NCBI GenBank assembly: GCA_937918905.1 | Contig: CAKZSH010000110.1 | Coordinates: forward strand, 1-34,380 | DNA: 34,380 nucleotides | Direction of reading: 5' to 3' | From: an uncultured Saprospiraceae bacterium | GTDB lineage: Bacteria; Bacteroidota; Bacteroidia; Chitinophagales; Saprospiraceae | Part shown: positions 32,488 through 34,380 of the stretch, piece by piece | Numbering within the stretch: the first letter of the stretch is position 1 | Layout: the number at the start of each line of letters is the position of its first letter | Translations under genes and position numbers: made by a program | Notes under the pieces: generated by a model | The model's database searches: none | The model's input: only the letters and a program-made list of their open reading frames with translations | What the model was told of the DNA's origin: nothing

Positions 32488-33108
32488 TCATTTTTTTAGT
32501 CCGACCTTTTTATCAAGTTCTTTTATAAAATTTTGAAAACTATATTCCCCCTTATGATTTTTATAAATTTTGTTGAAATCTGATTGCTCTAAAACTCTTT
32601 TAGAGTCAGATTCTTTATATTCGTTTCTTACCTTTCTTGTTTCTCTAATCAATAACTCTTTCGGATCAGATTGGAATAATGGATTTGATTTGAATTTAAT
32701 GTTTGAATTAAAAATTTGATTAAAAGTTTCAATATCAGCAAGCATGAGTGCCTCTAGTTCAAAAATTGCAAGAAAAAAAATACCATTATTATTTCCACCT
32801 TCTTTATCTAATTGTGTGAACCATTTTAATCTGTTTTTGATTTTTTTATCGTCAGAAGGTAAGCCGTCTAGGTCTCTGATGTAAATAACAAAATTAAAAT
32901 TATGATCTTTAAATTCTTGTTGAAGTAGTCTGATTGCTTTTTTTGAAGCTGTTCCATTTTTTCCATCCAAAGCTCCGCCTCTCATTCGTTTTAAAATAAT
33001 CCTCCAAGAGAGTTTTATTTTATCATATCTTTTTGAGTTTTCAAGAAGTGCTTTGAGAGCGTCTGAGTCGTTGAGTGGATGTTCCCCAACTATTCCAATT
33101 TTAATCAT
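32488..33108 (-). CDS. TOPRIM/DUF4276-like putative nuclease
   Basis: A 206-residue protein with the metal-binding pattern of TOPRIM-fold DUF4276-type proteins: IGIVGEHPLND with E9, VIYIRDLDGLPSD with D79 and D81, and FELEALMLAD with E117, E119 and D125. This fold occurs in the nuclease domain of OLD-family proteins, where ATPase and TOPRIM are fused; here they are separate. The gene overlaps the upstream ATPase by 4 bp (ATGA), so they are translationally coupled and likely form a complex. Similar ATPase plus TOPRIM pairs (PARIS, Gabija, RloA/RloB types) are anti-phage systems. Direct membership in any of these is not shown by the sequence. Confidence 0.75.
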   Translation of the reverse strand: MIKIGIVGEHPLNDSDALKALLENSKRYDKIKLSWRIILKRMRGGALDGKNGTASKKAIRLLQQEFKDHNFNFVIYIRDLDGLPSDDKKIKNRLKWFTQLDKEGGNNNGIFFLAIFELEALMLADIETFNQIFNSNIKFKSNPLFQSDPKELLIRETRKVRNEYKESDSKRVLEQSDFNKIYKNHKGEYSFQNFIKELDKKVGLKK

Positions 33109-34379
33109 AGTATTTGTTCTTCTAAATCAGAGTGAATCCAATAATCACTTAGGGAAAGTCCATCATCATCCATAAAAGATTTTGCTTTCTTTATTTCTCT
33201 TTTAGAAAGATTACGTAAAGTCGTTCCTTTCTTTTTTTCATTTTTTGCGATGATGATTCGGTCTAATTCATCATCGTCTAAAATATTTAAGACTTGTGGT
33301 GAATGTGTTGTTATAATTATTTGATTCTCTTTTGATTTTTCTTTTAGAAAAGTCATTAGGAGATAGAGTTGATGTGGATGAATTCCAAGTTCGGGTTCTT
33401 CGATTAGATATTTTGTATGATGTTCATTAAATGATAAAGAGAAAATAATATAAAAAAGCCGTTTTGTTCCATCAGATAACATATCCCAACTTATCCATTC
33501 TCCATCTACTAAAAATGATAAGCGTAAATACTTTATGTCAACTGAAATTTCACCATTTGTTTTTTTCGTTTTAACTGAAACATCTTCATCAATTATGATA
33601 TTTTTAATAGGACTAAATTTTTGAAGATTGTCAATAGCTTTATCGAATTGCTGGTTTGAGAAAATTTTACTATTGACATTGCATAGCGTTTTTTTAGTGA
33701 AATTTTTATTTTCTCTAATAATGTATGAAAAAGAATTATGAAGCCAAAGAAAAATCTTATTATTTAGATGAAATTCTGACCAGGTTGTATGTTTAAATTC
33801 TGCAGGGGCAAAATGTGCAATAGATTTGGTGTCTTTATTATATTGGAAATTAAATGAATAAGGAAGATTTAACCCATTAATGAATTTTGGAAGATCAAAT
33901 GCTATTTTTGTGAAATTAAAAATAAACTGCAATGATGTGAAGTAATCAATTTTTGATTCATAAAGATCATATTCATTGTTTTTAGCTAAAAATTTTTTAT
34001 CTATTTTTAGTGTTTCTTTAATTTTTTGCGTGAGTCTATTTTCTTCAAATCTATTTGAATTCCCAATAGGAAAATTTCCTGGTAAAGTTTGTTCCGCTTT
34101 TTTAGAATAGAATGAATGTCTATATTGATTTTTATTATAATCAAAATCATGGTAATCAAACTCGCAAGCATGCGGGGTTTTTATTACTCCGCTTTTGCTA
34201 ACATCAACCAGAAAATCCAACAAATTAGTTTTCCCACTTCCATTCGGTCCAATGACAATATTCAAGCCTTCTTTAAATTCAATTTCTACATCTTTAATTG
34301 ATTTATACCCTTTCAGTTTTACTTTACTGAAATAGGCAGGTTGAGGAGCAATGTAATTTTGTGAATTGTTTTTAGTCAT
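33105..34379 (-). CDS. AAA (OLD/SMC-like) ATPase of a putative defence pair
   Basis: A 424-residue ABC-type ATPase without transmembrane segments. Walker A GPNGSGKT at 44-51 follows LKGYKSIKDVEIEF, the usual N-terminal start of AAA_15/AAA_21 ATPases. The middle (about 90-280) is variable and helical. LSDGTKRLFYII is the signature helix, LIEEPELGIHPHQL (near 325-338) the Walker B and D-loop, and IITTHSPQVLNIL the switch histidine. The C-terminal DDGLSLSDYW resembles related ATPases. The ATG at 34379 is one base from the window edge, so an upstream start cannot be excluded. Couples by 4-bp overlap to the TOPRIM-like gene. Confidence 0.88.
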   Translation of the reverse strand: MTKNNSQNYIAPQPAYFSKVKLKGYKSIKDVEIEFKEGLNIVIGPNGSGKTNLLDFLVDVSKSGVIKTPHACEFDYHDFDYNKNQYRHSFYSKKAEQTLPGNFPIGNSNRFEENRLTQKIKETLKIDKKFLAKNNEYDLYESKIDYFTSLQFIFNFTKIAFDLPKFINGLNLPYSFNFQYNKDTKSIAHFAPAEFKHTTWSEFHLNNKIFLWLHNSFSYIIRENKNFTKKTLCNVNSKIFSNQQFDKAIDNLQKFSPIKNIIIDEDVSVKTKKTNGEISVDIKYLRLSFLVDGEWISWDMLSDGTKRLFYIIFSLSFNEHHTKYLIEEPELGIHPHQLYLLMTFLKEKSKENQIIITTHSPQVLNILDDDELDRIIIAKNEKKKGTTLRNLSKREIKKAKSFMDDDGLSLSDYWIHSDLEEQIL

Positions 34380-34380
34380 T

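Noticed and set aside
1-34380. CRISPR arrays, tRNA, rRNA, complete insertion sequences
   Set aside because: No regularly spaced identical direct repeats, cloverleaf, rRNA segments or transposase genes were seen; the repeats present are palindromes or short tandem copies.

Overview
The window comes from the chromosome of an AT-rich member of the Bacteroidota, most likely a gliding or T9SS-bearing lineage such as Saprospiria or a relative. The assignment rests on gldM and gldN (core type IX secretion/gliding genes), a protein with a T9SS C-terminal sorting domain plus a remnant of another, giant one-protein hybrid two-component regulators, a crtI-crtB-crtZ carotenoid cluster, and the absence of strong Shine-Dalgarno sites. 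The taxonomic level below phylum is inference.

Layout: (1) 1-10936, minus strand: three tandem paralogous hybrid two-component systems (periplasmic beta-propeller, Y_Y_Y, one membrane helix, histidine kinase; the two complete copies also show the receiver and AraC-type HTH). The first is cut by the window edge. The last two are close copies in their signalling halves, and their leaders share a 22-bp-spaced direct repeat. (2) 11466-17803: two small membrane proteins, uvrA (minus), an outer-membrane barrel candidate and a lamin-tail-domain T9SS cargo. (3) 18166-20386: an ECF-type sigma factor, a PadR regulator behind two identical-geometry palindromes, an internally deleted M23 peptidase gene overlapping padR, and a DUF1905/YdeI-like protein. 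(4) 20437-20592: an unannotated structured RNA candidate with a UUCG-capped terminator, followed by a decayed hydrolase tail. (5) 21366-24446: crtI-crtB-crtZ, ending in a perfect 21-bp hairpin terminator; no lycopene cyclase is present. (6) 24878-28557: a MerR regulator, a T9SS cargo remnant, a 158-bp MITE-like repeat, then gldM-gldN without gldK/gldL. (7) 28655-32017, minus: rfbD and rel (RelA/SpoT). (8) 32290-34379, minus: a three-gene set of an overcoming-lysogenization-like AAA ATPase, a TOPRIM/DUF4276-like protein and a 58-residue protein, resembling two-gene phage-defence modules.

The most unusual layer is non-coding. At least five large inverted repeats (12500-12603, 18857-18965, 24447-24599, 28560-28654, 29656-29792) have arms of different sequence that are mostly built from degenerate 7-bp units, yet they enclose a shared core of the form GGTGA..TC...TATTCGA. 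Two of them fill the gap between convergent stop codons almost exactly. A different, GC-richer palindrome has one arm inside the coding sequence of the gldN signal peptide. These look like an undescribed family (or families) of structured intergenic elements that act at gene ends and sometimes enter coding sequence.
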